In this document: one piece after another, positions 34,465 through 45,043 of the stretch
Position numbering within the stretch: the first letter of the stretch is position 1
Layout of the letters: the number at the start of each line of letters is the position of its first letter
Source of the DNA: Plectonema cf. radiosum LEGE 06105
Lineage (GTDB): Bacteria > Cyanobacteriota > Cyanobacteriia > Cyanobacteriales > Nostocaceae
Length of the DNA stretch: 49,406 nt
Reading direction: 5' to 3'
Assembly: GCF_015207665.1 (NCBI RefSeq)
Contig: NZ_JADEWL010000040.1
Span: 1 to 49,406 of the forward strand
Notes under the pieces: model-generated
Database searches by the model: none
What the model was told of the DNA's origin: nothing
What the model saw: the letters and a program-made list of their open reading frames with translations, nothing else
Made by a program: the position numbers and the translations under genes

Positions 34465-35733
34465 TTAACTGCTTGCTAAGGCTGGCTGCTCTACAGATTG
34501 CTGTAATAAATTTGTATAGAGTTCGCTTAATTGCATTGCAACTCCATCCCAACTAAATTTAGTCTCAACACGCTTTCTTGCAGCTTCACCTAATTGTTCA
34601 CTCCAATTCGCATCCAATAAAATTCGGTCAATCGCATTCGCAAAAGCCTGAAAATCTTGGGGTGGTGCTAACAAACCTGTTTCTTCATTGACAACAGTAA
34701 ACTGAAGTCCACCAACATCACTTGCAATTACTGGTGTAAAGCTTGCCATTGCTTCAATCGCTACTAAACCAAAAGGTTCATAATGACTCGGAACAACACA
34801 AACGTCAGCTGCTGCATAGTAAGATGGTAAATCTTCTTGACTGATACGACCCGGAAATTCAGTCATATGACTCATTCCCAATTCTGCGACAATTTTCTTG
34901 ATCCGCTTGCATTCATCACCATCACTTTGCCCGGGACGACTACCACCACAAATCATTAATTTTAAGTCTTCCGAGCCAAATAACTTAGATTCTCGCACTG
35001 CGCGGACTAAGGTTTCAATACCTTTACGTGGATCAAAACGTCCTACATACATTACAAGTTTGGTTTGAGGATTAATTCCTAACTCGGTTCTCGCTGCTTT
35101 TCGGTCAACACGACCAAAGCGTTCAATATCTGTACCGCAAGGAATTACATCAATATTCCCTTTCGCTGAAACAAGGGTACGCATATGTTCTTGTTCTTGC
35201 GGCGAAGTTGCAACAATTCTTTGTGCTGTTTCTAATATCTGTTTTTCTACTCCTAAGCGGGTACTGGCAATTAAAGGAATCGTTTTTACGGTATTGTACT
35301 TAACTGCTCCCAAGGAGTGATATGTATGTACAAGTTGACTTCCTTGTTTTTGCTTTAACTGCATACCAACCCAACTAGAAAGCCAGTAATTGGTATGAAT
35401 TAAATTATATATAATTCCGTTCTCTTCTTGAAACTTCAGAAAATTGTCTACAAATTCTGGTAAATGCCCAAAAAGATTGTCTCGTGGCACAAAATCAACA
35501 TTACCAGCTTTCAAACGAATTGTTCGACAATTAGGAGAATGCCAAACAATATTTTCCTGCTCTACATTAACTTTACGGGTAAACATATCAACTTGCCATC
35601 CCAGTTCAGCTAATGCTTCCCCTACATGACGAACGTAAACGTTTTGCCCTCCAGCTTCTTCCTTACCTATTTCAATCGCTGGATCGCCGTGGACGGAAAT
35701 TAAGGCGATGCGTTGTTCTGTTGCAAGGTTCAT
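34465..35733 (-). CDS. GT4 glycosyltransferase, sucrose-phosphate-synthase-like
   Basis: From the ATG at 35733 (MNLATEQRIALISVHGDP) the protein has 422 residues, the length of the short cyanobacterial SPS-type enzymes that lack a phosphatase domain. The EAGGQNVYVR motif near the N-terminus and EPFGLVAIEA (E-x7-E motif) near the C-terminus are GT-B retaining glycosyltransferase signatures, with YVGRFDPRKGIETLV between them. The whole protein strongly resembles sucrose-phosphate synthases of Anabaena-type cyanobacteria, which make sucrose-6-phosphate from UDP-glucose and fructose-6-phosphate. A longer reading from 35790 adds 19 residues of unlikely sequence. Another GT4 specificity cannot be excluded. 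Confidence 0.8.
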   Translation of the reverse strand: MNLATEQRIALISVHGDPAIEIGKEEAGGQNVYVRHVGEALAELGWQVDMFTRKVNVEQENIVWHSPNCRTIRLKAGNVDFVPRDNLFGHLPEFVDNFLKFQEENGIIYNLIHTNYWLSSWVGMQLKQKQGSQLVHTYHSLGAVKYNTVKTIPLIASTRLGVEKQILETAQRIVATSPQEQEHMRTLVSAKGNIDVIPCGTDIERFGRVDRKAARTELGINPQTKLVMYVGRFDPRKGIETLVRAVRESKLFGSEDLKLMICGGSRPGQSDGDECKRIKKIVAELGMSHMTEFPGRISQEDLPSYYAAADVCVVPSHYEPFGLVAIEAMASFTPVIASDVGGLQFTVVNEETGLLAPPQDFQAFANAIDRILLDANWSEQLGEAARKRVETKFSWDGVAMQLSELYTNLLQQSVEQPALASS

Positions 35734-35790
35734 AATTTGTTGGTTAAGAAATGTGATTGGTCTACAGGTAGCTGCGTTGATTCGCTTCAA

Positions 35791-37133
35791 CCCGTAAGAC
35801 CAAAATCTTTGTAAATGTTTATGTAAGTTTTATTTTAATTTAATATGTGACATATTTTTACATCTTTGCTATCACTTTTACCTTTGTTAGTTCAGTAATA
35901 ATATTGATGGTTTTTATGTAGTAAATATTATAAAATCATTATTTATTACCTAAAATATACCGAAATTATCAGCAAAATTATCGCTATAATTTATCATCAT
36001 AAGTATTATTTTTAACTCTAACTTTAGTCGTCTGGTGTTTTAAAATAAAAAAATAATGAATTAAATAACACGCTTTTTCAGTGTATTAACACTTAAAAAA
36101 AAAGTGAATTAAAAACTAAATTAATGTTTTATTTTCAGAGTATAGAAATACAAAAGCAATTATTTCAAAAAAATAAATATGTATTTTAATATACATAGTA
36201 TGTAATTAGAAAGTAAGTTGTACCTTACGCTACTTTTTTGCTAAAAATTCCCATAGTGGGATTTAAGTAACATAATTGTATTAATAGGAACTTATCCATG
36301 AATCTAAAAATATGCATAGTATAGGATTTTCTAATAGTTCTTCAACGGAGTAGTTTCCAGATTTATCTTTGGGGCGAATCCAAAACCTAAAATACCTAAA
36401 ATAATAGCGTCCCCTCAATTGCGATCGATCTGTTTTTTGTGTGTTGATTGATTTTTTAGACTTTTATCGATTAATTGTTTGGCGTTAGCCATATTCAGCT
36501 ATGAATTAGCTACTACTGCAAAAACATTTATACCCGTCTTAAAACTTTAAATTCTTGTCCGCAGCGAGGAATTTTAGTGCAGCATCTCGCCTTAACCCTC
36601 CAGATGCGGGCGATCGCAATATATATTTAATCTTGCCTAATTACTTGTATTTTTTACTTATAAATACGAAGTATTTTTTGCTTATAAATACGAAAACCTT
36701 GCCCTGGAGGATGTATTGCTAGGTCTCAAACAATGCCACACCATCACTTTATCTAAATGATTGAGTAATGCCAATTGTCATAACTCAACCGCATTGCATT
36801 ATAGATTAAATTTCTTTGGGTGTGAAACAATATATATATTTTTTTTATTAATCACAATTTTAAATCAGAATTTGAATCGCACTCTAAAACTATATAACGA
36901 TATAAAGATTACTAATAAAACTAAAGATTTTATATGTAAAGTCGATAATATAAGCTCTTGTTAGCCATTTACAACGAATATTTCTGAACATTCCTGTATA
37001 TGGTACAAGAGCTACGAATACACTGCAAAAACTTACCAAAAATTGGCATAGACTTAACAAGGTGAACTACCTACACTCCCCGTCAGGGGTGAGTGTAGGC
37101 TTCCCAATTCACAGGGAATAGCCTTTAAATCAC
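35791..37133. other. 1.3 kb AT-rich intergenic region
   Basis: No coding region is convincing; the one open frame at 36761-36964 is low-complexity and AT-driven. A 12-bp stem hairpin (CCTACACTCCCC arm, with a TG bulge) at 37070-37099 lies beyond the end of the rbp gene. It resembles the subterminal hairpins of IS200/IS605-type elements, but no transposase or TnpB fragment is seen nearby. It may instead be part of the rbp 3' untranslated region. Confidence 0.55.
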
Positions 37134-37643
37134 TTAGTTGGTAGTCTGAGCGGCAAGCATTTGTTTTAGCTTTTCTAACTCCGCAGCCCAACGAGGATCT
37201 GGATTGACTCCACCATCGGAAGAAGAAACACCTGCACTACTGGTATCTCTAGAGCCACCACCGCCGCGACGAGATTTTTTAGCTTTTTTACTACTACCAC
37301 CAGTTCCAGGATTGCTAGAGCCACTAGTAACAGGAGTTGGAGTAGGTGCCTTGGAAATTTGTGGCTGTTCTTCGCCTTCCTCACTACTCTTGCTGCGAGG
37401 TAACGCTTTCTCCAACTTAATCGGAGAATCTTTGAACATTAGACCGTTATATTTTTCAATAATTTGGTCAGCTTGCTCGTCGTTATTCACAGTCATAAAA
37501 CCGAAGCCGCGACACTTGCCAGTCTTGCGGTCTTTGATTAATTTAGTAGTAATACTGCTGCCTTCTTCAGCAAAAACTTCTTGCAATTCTGATTTGTCGA
37601 TTTCTTCTTTAGGCAAGTTGCCTATATATAAACGGATGGACAT
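37134..37643 (-). CDS. RRM-type RNA-binding protein (cyanobacterial Rbp family)
   Basis: One RNA recognition motif occupies residues 3-80, with RNP2 (LYIGNL, 5-10) and RNP1 (CRGFGFMTV, 44-52). The C-terminal half is Ser/Gly/Thr-rich with a KKAKKSRRGGGG basic patch and ends in a short predicted helix. Rbp proteins of cyanobacteria bind RNA, several are cold-induced, and some target photosynthetic mRNAs to thylakoids. At 169 residues it is longer than the minimal RRM-only type. The roughly 600-bp upstream region may hold a long untranslated leader, common for cold-regulated rbp genes; this is inference. Confidence 0.9.
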   Translation of the reverse strand: MSIRLYIGNLPKEEIDKSELQEVFAEEGSSITTKLIKDRKTGKCRGFGFMTVNNDEQADQIIEKYNGLMFKDSPIKLEKALPRSKSSEEGEEQPQISKAPTPTPVTSGSSNPGTGGSSKKAKKSRRGGGGSRDTSSAGVSSSDGGVNPDPRWAAELEKLKQMLAAQTTN

Positions 37644-38256
37644 GAAATAACCTCCAATGTATTTAGATGAAGATGAGCGGGTTTAAAAAAACTTGGTTTT
37701 AAAGATGACAGACATATGTCATTAAATAACACTCTCGCAGACTATCTTTTTACTGCAAACTGTCAATCTTTACAATACAATTTTTCCCAAGCTAATTTTT
37801 TAAGCTAAAAGCTCACGCTCAAAAGCGCAAACACTTTAATCCCAAAAATTATAAATTCTGCATTCTACTTCTGGCAAAACAAAACTTTTTCAATGCTCTT
37901 TTATTATGAAGATTTAAACACCATTTCCTACAATATCACGGTATTCTAAACGCAGCTAGTTCAGCACACACAAATTAGTCCAGTATTTAATGCATAGTAG
38001 CATACAATACATTTTTTCGTGAAGCAAACCCCTTTTAAGAAACAAAAACCAGCCAGCGGCTGGTTTATTTCCTGCTGTGTTGGAACGACAAAAGGGGGAA
38101 AATAATAGCGCAAGCAGCCTTTTACATCAATTCAGCTTAAAGCCTTGTAATGGTTTTGGGTTGCATTGGTTATTGTTAATAAATGTAACATTTGATTTGA
38201 GATTTCGCAACTTTTATTTACAAAAAGATTTCCACTGAATCAGAAGGACTAATAAA
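37644..38256. other. Intergenic region upstream of the rbp gene
   Basis: AT-rich and without a gene. It contains the terminator described at 38044-38065, an inverted repeat around ATGACA...TGTCAT near 37706-37723 and the presumed promoter and leader of the RNA-binding protein gene. I see no other structure. Confidence 0.6.
38044..38065 (-). terminator. Terminator downstream of the M48-like gene
   Basis: AACCAGCC and GGCTGGTT form an 8-bp stem with an AGC loop; on the minus strand a T-run follows. It lies about 190 bp beyond the stop of the M48-like gene, which reads toward it. Confidence 0.75.
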
Positions 38257-40461
38257 TTAGCTGGTCAAAATAATGTAAGCACCCCAAGCGAAAGTAGCTA
38301 CCGTCAAAATAGTAGACCAAATGGGATGAGGACTATTGACCATTTTGCCACTTTGGGTTTTTAAAGTTTGAATATCCAACCAAGGTGTTGCACCTCGTCG
38401 TAACCAGCCAGTGACTGAAACTCTTCTACCGATAAAGTCTTGGGCGTTGAGAGATTGTCCCAACCAGGAGACATGATGTAATTTGACCAAACTCAAACCT
38501 ACTTGGAGAATTAAATCTTGTCCTAAATAGTTGCGACTACCGCGACGACCTAATAATTTTCCGGAAAACTCCACTGCGGTACTGTTTATGGGTAAGGTAG
38601 CTGGATTTGTAAATAATTCTGGTAAAGACTCAGAAGTTTGTAAATCTTCAGATTTAATATCAACAAACAAGGAATTTATTCTAATTAAACTACCCAGACT
38701 AAAACCGATCAGCATAAAACCTGTAACGAATTTCCAGTCGTCGTATATCCACTTGAGGTTAATTAAATGCACTGCAAATGCTGCGTACCAAGCCAACCGA
38801 AAAAGCAAAGCTGATGCTGCACCAAATAAAATGCCTAAAAAAGGAGAGATTTGTAATAGAAATGACTCACGCTTCAATTTTAAACACTGCTGACTTTCCA
38901 GGTAGAGTTCAGGTTCAACGTGCCAGTACTCAGCGATTTTACATAGTTCTCGCAACCGTTCCCCCATCAAGGGATGGCTGTTATTAATTAAAAACCATTG
39001 CCGGTAGGGATTAAGACAATCCCACATTAACAACGACTCAAAGGTGGTGTTTGCAGCGATACTACCCAAAGATAAACTTTGTTTGTAACCAACTGGTATT
39101 AACAGGTTTAAAGTTTCTAATTGCCAAGGTGTTTGTTCTGAATTAGCAATATTATTCGCAATCCCAATCGCACTTTTGAGCAAACCGCGAATCAATCCGT
39201 TGGGGTTTCCAGTGACTTCCGCACCAATTCGATCGTTTTGGTAAATTCTTTTTTGAGATAACCACAAACCAGTTCCCGTAAGTAACAGCCAAATTCCATA
39301 AACACCATTACCAATAATTCCTAGAACTGTGCATCCGATGCGGTTGGGTATATTATCGGCTTGTTGACAAATCCATTGATATAGTTGATAAACCGGAATT
39401 GTCACTAATACCATTACAGACATTACAGTACAATCTATACGAGCAATTTGTCCCAATTGACAACCAACGATCGCCGCTATTTCATCATCTGCTAATTGTT
39501 CTAAAAGTCCCTGACTGACTACAATGTGAGCGGTGCGAGGTAAATGACCGAAAGTAAATGCGATTGGTGCGACTATCGGTAAAATTCCTAGTTGTGGCAA
39601 TTTCCAACCTCTTGGTTGACAATAGCGTTGTAGTACTCGCACTGATTCACGAGAATAAGTATTTAAAGTTTCTCTTGATAAAGTTTTTTTTGCGTAAAAT
39701 CTACAGAGCAGCCAATCGATTAACCACGGTGAAACAGCCGTTAATATCGTAAATATGCCCAACAAAAACAAGGTGGGATTTTTGTATAAAAATTGTATGG
39801 GTTCTAAAAATGGCAGCGCAACTAAAATATCATTGATTAATTTCATTACTAGCTGTATCAGCCCTCGTACCACCCAAAACAAAGCAATGAAAGTTCCAAC
39901 CCCCAACAATCGCAAGCGAAGAAAATTTCTTTTTGGTAATGGTTGCCATACTTTTGCTCTTCTTCCCAAACGCCAATGGATATTTGCTTGCTTATGGGCT
40001 ACTTGCTCACCGTCAGGTTTTGTTTGGATTTGTGCGGGAAGTTTTTTTAATTGCGAACTTGAAAATGATGGAGGTGGAGGTGGAGGAGTAGAAGATGATA
40101 TCAATTCCTCTATTTGTTCAACTCGCTCTGATTCTTCTTTTGAGGATTCAAAAGCAACAAATCCCGTTGAGTAGAGTTGCTGTTGGGGATATTTTTTTTT
40201 CAGTTGTTTTAAAGACTTTTCTGCCCATTGTTTAATTTGGGAATTATTGGTTTGAGTGAGAGATTCACACACCGCGATCGCCATTTGAATTTCGCCGTCT
40301 TTAGAATAAGCTACAACTAAAGCAACTTGGGCTTGTAAGCTGCGATGAATATCACTATCTCTAGCGGCAACGTCTTCTAAAATGATTTTTGCTGTACGGT
40401 AATCTTCTTGTTTGAGGGCAGCTAAGCCAGCCTCTAAAGATGATTTAGAATGTGAAGACAT
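38257..40461 (-). CDS. M48-family-like membrane protein with degenerate zinc site
   Basis: The 734-residue protein has an N-terminal TPR-like helical domain (about 1-90), a Pro/Ser linker, several membrane segments (about 185-210, 232-252 and later pairs) and an M48 peptidase-like domain. In M48 proteases a HExxH zinc motif follows LSDDEL(x)AVLA; here the aligned segment LADDEIAAIVGCQLGQIA has Cys334, Gln335 and Gln338 in place of His, Glu and His. The downstream third-ligand region (KRIYQNDRIGAEVTGNP) also lacks the glutamate. The C-terminus carries an OB-like domain. It is therefore probably a catalytically dead homologue with a structural or regulatory role in the membrane. Related active M48 proteins process membrane proteins (HtpX, Ste24). 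Confidence 0.75.
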   Translation of the reverse strand: MSSHSKSSLEAGLAALKQEDYRTAKIILEDVAARDSDIHRSLQAQVALVVAYSKDGEIQMAIAVCESLTQTNNSQIKQWAEKSLKQLKKKYPQQQLYSTGFVAFESSKEESERVEQIEELISSSTPPPPPPSFSSSQLKKLPAQIQTKPDGEQVAHKQANIHWRLGRRAKVWQPLPKRNFLRLRLLGVGTFIALFWVVRGLIQLVMKLINDILVALPFLEPIQFLYKNPTLFLLGIFTILTAVSPWLIDWLLCRFYAKKTLSRETLNTYSRESVRVLQRYCQPRGWKLPQLGILPIVAPIAFTFGHLPRTAHIVVSQGLLEQLADDEIAAIVGCQLGQIARIDCTVMSVMVLVTIPVYQLYQWICQQADNIPNRIGCTVLGIIGNGVYGIWLLLTGTGLWLSQKRIYQNDRIGAEVTGNPNGLIRGLLKSAIGIANNIANSEQTPWQLETLNLLIPVGYKQSLSLGSIAANTTFESLLMWDCLNPYRQWFLINNSHPLMGERLRELCKIAEYWHVEPELYLESQQCLKLKRESFLLQISPFLGILFGAASALLFRLAWYAAFAVHLINLKWIYDDWKFVTGFMLIGFSLGSLIRINSLFVDIKSEDLQTSESLPELFTNPATLPINSTAVEFSGKLLGRRGSRNYLGQDLILQVGLSLVKLHHVSWLGQSLNAQDFIGRRVSVTGWLRRGATPWLDIQTLKTQSGKMVNSPHPIWSTILTVATFAWGAYIILTS

Positions 40462-40651
40462 AAATATTTTATTCTCTCACTAAGCACATTTAAAAAAATT
40501 AAAAAATTAAAAAAAAAACTTACATTTTTGGATTGAAGTCGCGTTTCGATCAAAATTTTGCAGATGTTACAGATAATTATCTTCAAAACCTTATCAACGA
40601 CAATTAATTACGCAATATTACTTATATAATCACTCCTAATTTATATAAACT

Positions 40652-40686
40652 TTACCTATTACCTATTACTTATTATTTATTACCTC
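40652..40686. repeat. Heptanucleotide tandem repeat (TTACCTA type)
   Basis: Five copies with variants (TTACCTA twice, TTACTTA, TTATTTA, TTACCTC) lie about 45 bp past the end of the release factor 3 gene. Confidence 0.85.
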
Positions 40687-40729
40687 CCCAATGGTGAAAA
40701 GGTGACCGGCGTTCCCCGGTCAATTAGAA

Positions 40730-42352
40730 TTAAGAAGTTGATGTTTGCCCAGATACGGGTGCTATGGCAGTTAATTTCAATTCCGGATGGTCTTGTTGTA
40801 ATTGAGTGGTGTTCCATTCATTGCGGAATAGTAATACTGGTCTTCCCATACTATCTTTCATCGTGGTGGTATTGAATAAACGTCCCACTTTTTCCAAGGC
40901 TTCCCAACCTCCTTCTACCCAACGAGCAACGCTGTAAGGCAAAGGTTCTAAAAGGGTTTCTACACCATACTCGTTTTCCAAACGATACTGTACCACTTCA
41001 AACTGTAGCTGGCCGACTGCTGCCAAAACTGGATCGCGCTTCGATTCATCCACAGAGTACATAATTTGTACAGCTCCTTCTTCACGCAATTCCGTGATAC
41101 CTTTTTGAAATTGCTTGAATTTTGAAGGATTGGGATTTCTGAGAATGGCAAACAACTCAGGTGAAAAATAGGGAATACCTTCATATTCTATTTTTTTACC
41201 AGTGTAAATTGTATCGCCAATTGCAAAAACACCGGGATTATTTAAACCAATCACATCCCCTGGATAAGCTTCATCAAGAGATTCTCGTTCTTGAGCAAAC
41301 AATTTTTGCGGACGAGATAAACGTACCGTTTTACCAGTACGAGCGTGACTGACTGTCATATCTTTTTCAAACCGACCAGTACATACACGGATAAATGCGA
41401 CGCGATCGCGATGTTTGGGGTCCATGTTGGCTTGCAGTTTGAACACAAAACCGGAAAAATCTGGGTAAGTGGGAGGAACTTCACCCAGACTGCTTTCATG
41501 AGAACCTGGTTTGAGAGCGTATTGCAGAAAATTGTTGAGGAATAATTCTACACCAAAATTAGTCATCGCCGACCCGAAAAATACCGGGGTCATTTTGCCT
41601 TGATGTACTAAATCTATATCCAACTCAGGTCCAACTCCATCCAACAATTCCAAATCGTTTTTGAGTTGATAATAAAGGTCTTGTTCTAAAAGTTCTTCGA
41701 TTTTGGCATCCCCTAAATCAACAATCGTATTTGCAGCTTCTTTACTACCGTGAGCGCTTCTTTCAAACAAGTGAATTTTTTGCTGTTGACGGTCAAGCAC
41801 ACCTTTAAATCGGTCTCCCATCCCAATCGGCCAGTTTACCGCATAAGTCTGTAAGTTTAATTCTTGCTCAATTTCGTCTAAAAGTTCTAATGGTTCTCTT
41901 CCGGGACGGTCGAGTTTATTTACAAATGTGAAAATTGGAATACCCCGCATTTTGCAAACTTCAAATAATTTCCGCGTCTGGGGTTCCAAACCTTTTGCGA
42001 CATCAATCAACATGACTGCATTATCGGCAGCGCTGAGAGTACGATAGGTATCTTCACTAAAATCTTGGTGTCCGGGAGTATCTAATAAATTTATTTGGCA
42101 ATTTTCGTACTCGAATTGCAACACTGTTGAGGTAATCGAAATACCCCGTTGCTGTTCCATTGCCATCCAGTCAGAAGTTGCTTTACGCTGCGCTCGACGA
42201 GCTTTTACCGAACCAGCTTCATGAATTGCACCTCCGTACAATAGTAATTTTTCAGTCAGCGTGGTTTTACCGGCATCAGGGTGAGAAATAATGGCAAAAT
42301 TACGACGGCGTTCAACTTCTTCGTAAATTTCTGTCTTAAGTTCAGTTGACAT
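40730..42352 (-). CDS. prfC: Peptide chain release factor 3
   Basis: The 540-residue protein is a translation GTPase with G1 [10 protein letters not shown] (about 23-32), switch [10 protein letters not shown]3 [12 protein letters not shown], and G4 NKLDRPGRE. The GTP-binding domain, domain 2 and a C-terminal domain are all present, and length is that of bacterial RF3 (about 530). RF3 recycles RF1 and RF2 from the ribosome after peptide release. The alternative family, EF-G, is longer and has a different switch I. Monocistronic. Confidence 0.95.
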   Translation of the reverse strand: MSTELKTEIYEEVERRRNFAIISHPDAGKTTLTEKLLLYGGAIHEAGSVKARRAQRKATSDWMAMEQQRGISITSTVLQFEYENCQINLLDTPGHQDFSEDTYRTLSAADNAVMLIDVAKGLEPQTRKLFEVCKMRGIPIFTFVNKLDRPGREPLELLDEIEQELNLQTYAVNWPIGMGDRFKGVLDRQQQKIHLFERSAHGSKEAANTIVDLGDAKIEELLEQDLYYQLKNDLELLDGVGPELDIDLVHQGKMTPVFFGSAMTNFGVELFLNNFLQYALKPGSHESSLGEVPPTYPDFSGFVFKLQANMDPKHRDRVAFIRVCTGRFEKDMTVSHARTGKTVRLSRPQKLFAQERESLDEAYPGDVIGLNNPGVFAIGDTIYTGKKIEYEGIPYFSPELFAILRNPNPSKFKQFQKGITELREEGAVQIMYSVDESKRDPVLAAVGQLQFEVVQYRLENEYGVETLLEPLPYSVARWVEGGWEALEKVGRLFNTTTMKDSMGRPVLLFRNEWNTTQLQQDHPELKLTAIAPVSGQTSTS

Positions 42353-42487
42353 AAGTTATTCGTTTGATTGTATTCTATCTAAAAGTTAAGTTTTTGTAGT
42401 TAAGCGCGATTCTTTTTAATCTTAAGACAACTATCAAGGTTATTGGTTCGTTATATAATTCAAAAGCTTAATGTCAGGGAGACAAAA

Positions 42488-42841
42488 ATGTACGATATCG
42501 ATAGGCGAAAGCTTTTATCAGCTATATCTCACGGAGCAATTTTTTTTAGTTCTACACTAATTTCTATTGCCATTCCCATTTTTATACTTTTTACCACTGA
42601 AGATCCAGTTGTGAAAAGCAATGCCAAAGAAGCCATCAATTTCCACTTTAATGTTTGGCTGTATGTACTGATTATTACAATACTAGCTCCTATACTAGCT
42701 ACTCTCACTTTCGGTTTGCTGGGTTTTCTGTTCAGTCTTTGGTTTCTCATCCATTGGGGACTCACTATTTGGGCGCTTTTTCACGTTTTAGGAGACTCGG
42801 AGCAACCTTTTCGCTATCCTTTCATATTTAGAGTCTTTTAG
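42488..42841 (+). CDS. DUF4870 small membrane protein
   Basis: The ATG at 42488, preceded by a GGGAGA ribosome-binding site, gives 117 residues. Three hydrophobic helices are seen (about 12-33, 53-75 and 78-100), with KSNAKEAINFHFN between the first two and the HWGLTIWALFHVLGDSEQPFRYPF C-terminus, the hallmarks of the DUF4870 family. The function of the family is unknown. The gene stands alone with good spacing on both sides and is divergent from prfC. Confidence 0.85.
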   Translation: MYDIDRRKLLSAISHGAIFFSSTLISIAIPIFILFTTEDPVVKSNAKEAINFHFNVWLYVLIITILAPILATLTFGLLGFLFSLWFLIHWGLTIWALFHVLGDSEQPFRYPFIFRVF

Positions 42842-43641
42842 TCACACTGTTTGACTATTCACACACACAAATCAACCTAATTTTTTAATTAGGTAAAAAA
42901 GTCACAATACAAGCTGATCACTTGCATCCCTCACACTTCATTTTCTAATTAAGTTGCTTTACCTACTAACTAACTTCTTGATTATTTGCTCAAAATATTG
43001 ATTTTTCATTTCATTTTTCAAAGATACATTTACCTCACTCATCAAAGCAGGCTGCGAGCAAAGACAAAAAATTAATTATTTTATTATTAAGTCTTAATTT
43101 CAGACTCAGTTATTTGAAGGCAAAATTACAAGTTGTTACAATCTATTTACAAAATGATTACTTTCCATTAAACCCGGAAATTAAATATGCGTCAATCGAA
43201 ATTCTTGTAGAGAGGCAAAATTTCACCTCTCTAAATTCTTTTTCGGAGATGTCTATGGTAAAAATTAATCTTTAAATAATATTTCCAAAATAGCTTTTGT
43301 AACCTTTTTTGAGATATATATACATCTAGCTGTAAAACACAAAATTGCCCCACATCTTCTCAGACAGTAGGGCATTTGACAGTTAAGCGCTCTTTGTAGT
43401 TTGCCCTTGATAAGTATAATTTTGTTCTCAGTTTGTGACGCTTTCAATTGCGTCCATAAAAAATTGACAATTGACAATGGTTAATGAAAAATCAATTCTC
43501 TCTAAAAGCAATAGGATTGAACCGAAGACGGCAACCTTTTTCTTTTTTTCTCCTTAAAAGGAGAAGTCTTAAACCAAATTAATCAATTGTCAATTATCAA
43601 TTGTCCATTGATAAAAGTTTTCCTTAGTGCTGATAAAATTT
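42842..43641. other. Intergenic region upstream of hemB with heptamer-like repeats
   Basis: About 800 bp without a convincing gene; the one minus-strand frame (43265-43477) has random-looking composition. Repeats of the TCAATTG/ATTGACA type occur at 43463-43480 and, in partial inverse orientation, at 43584-43611, flanking a stretch with a TTCTCCTT/AAGGAGAA hairpin; this may be a small foldback sequence of about 150 bp. The hemB promoter should be near the right edge. Confidence 0.55.
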
Positions 43642-44622
43642 ATGTTTCCTACCCATCGTCCCCGTCGTCTGCGTACCCATCCTCAATTGCGCCGTATGGT
43701 ACGCGAAACCGTATTAAATACAAGCGATTTAATTTATCCCTTGTTTGCTGTACCAGGTGAAGGTATAGCCAACGAAGTCAAATCGATGCCGGGAGTTTTT
43801 CAACTTTCTCCTGACAAAATTGTTGAAGAAGCCAAGGAAGTTTATGGGTTAGGAATTCCAGCTGTGATTTTATTTGGGATTCCTGAAGATAAAGATATAG
43901 AAGCGACTGGTGCTTGGCATGATTGCGGTATCGTTCAAAAAGCCGCTACTGCCATCAAGGAAGCAGTTCCAGATTTGATTGTGATTGCTGACACTTGCTT
44001 GTGCGAGTATACCAGTCACGGTCATTGCGGTTATTTACAAGTAGGCGATTTAAGCGGTAGAGTTTTGAATGACCCGACTTTAGAATTGCTCAAAAAAACA
44101 GCTGTATCCCAAGCTAAAGCCGGTGCCGATATTATTGCTCCTTCCGGAATGATGGACGGTTTTGTCCAGGCTATTCGTTTAGGTTTGGATGAAGCAGGCT
44201 TCCAAGATACACCAATTATGTCCTACGCTGCCAAATACGCTTCTTCCTACTATGGACCATTCCGCGATGCAGCTGATTCATCACCGCAATTTGGCGATCG
44301 CCGAACTTATCAAATGGACCCAGGAAATTCTCGCGAAGCCATCAAGGAAATAGAATTGGATATTGCCGAAGGGGCTGATATGTTAATGGTCAAGCCTGCT
44401 TTGTCCTATATGGATGTAATTTGGCAGGTCAAACAAGCTTGCAATCTACCAGTTGCAGCTTACAATGTTTCCGGCGAATACTCCATGATTAAAGCCGCAG
44501 CCCTCAATGGCTGGATTGACGAAGAGCGGGTAGTACTTGAAACTTTAACCAGCTTTAAACGTGCTGGTGCCGATTTGATTTTAACCTACCATGCCAAAGA
44601 TGCAGCCCGATGGTTGAAATAA
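43642..44622 (+). CDS. hemB: Delta-aminolevulinic acid dehydratase (porphobilinogen synthase)
   Basis: From the ATG at 43642 ([20 protein letters not shown]) the protein has 326 residues, the usual length. The Schiff-base lysines are visible in SYAAKYAS (Lys198) and LMVKPALSY (Lys251). The [14 protein letters not shown] segment has Cys119, Cys121 and Cys129, the zinc-type cysteine triad, although many photosynthetic enzymes use magnesium. The enzyme joins two aminolevulinate molecules to porphobilinogen for heme, chlorophyll and bilins. An upstream in-frame GTG at 43627 is less likely. Confidence 0.96.
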   Translation: MFPTHRPRRLRTHPQLRRMVRETVLNTSDLIYPLFAVPGEGIANEVKSMPGVFQLSPDKIVEEAKEVYGLGIPAVILFGIPEDKDIEATGAWHDCGIVQKAATAIKEAVPDLIVIADTCLCEYTSHGHCGYLQVGDLSGRVLNDPTLELLKKTAVSQAKAGADIIAPSGMMDGFVQAIRLGLDEAGFQDTPIMSYAAKYASSYYGPFRDAADSSPQFGDRRTYQMDPGNSREAIKEIELDIAEGADMLMVKPALSYMDVIWQVKQACNLPVAAYNVSGEYSMIKAAALNGWIDEERVVLETLTSFKRAGADLILTYHAKDAARWLK

Positions 44623-45043
44623 ATCGACAAAAACAAAGGCACCCATCTTAGAACAATCAAACCATCACTCTCTCTCGATGTAAAATTTTGCGTCGAGACT
44701 TTAATAAATAATAAGTAAGTTATCAATTATCAATAGTATTTGTGAACTATTAGGGGAAATAAATCCGATCGCGATCGCAAGATAAATAGACGTGAACCGG
44801 AGAAATTTGCTCATATCTATACAATTGGATTGAAAACATCTATCTTTATGTATAGATTTAGTAGAGAAAAATCGAAAAAAGTGGTTAAAAGACAGTAGAA
44901 CATTGCAGTATGGTTAGATTGTCATACGGGTATGCAATATCCTATAAAATAATTATAGTTAACAAACAATTTTCAGTTGGCATTTTTACGTCAATTGATT
45001 TAATAAATACAATTAATGAGTTTTAAAAAGGGAGCATTAAGAT
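44623..45043. other. Intergenic region between hemB and the XRE gene
   Basis: No gene. A HIP1-type octamer (GCGATCGC, 44771) is present. A candidate promoter for the XRE gene is listed separately. Confidence 0.65.
44919..44948 (+). promoter_or_regulatory. Candidate promoter of the XRE-type gene
   Basis: TTGTCA (44919-44924) and TATAAA (44943-44948) with an 18-bp spacer lie about 95 bp before the start codon. No other good pair is seen nearby, but this is by eye only. Confidence 0.4.

Noticed and set aside
36761-36964. 67-residue frame in the spacer before rbp
   Set aside because: Low-complexity Asn/Ile/Lys-rich sequence in a very AT-rich region; no ribosome-binding site.
43265-43477. 70-residue minus-strand frame upstream of hemB
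   Set aside because: It includes repeat sequence and has no recognisable features.
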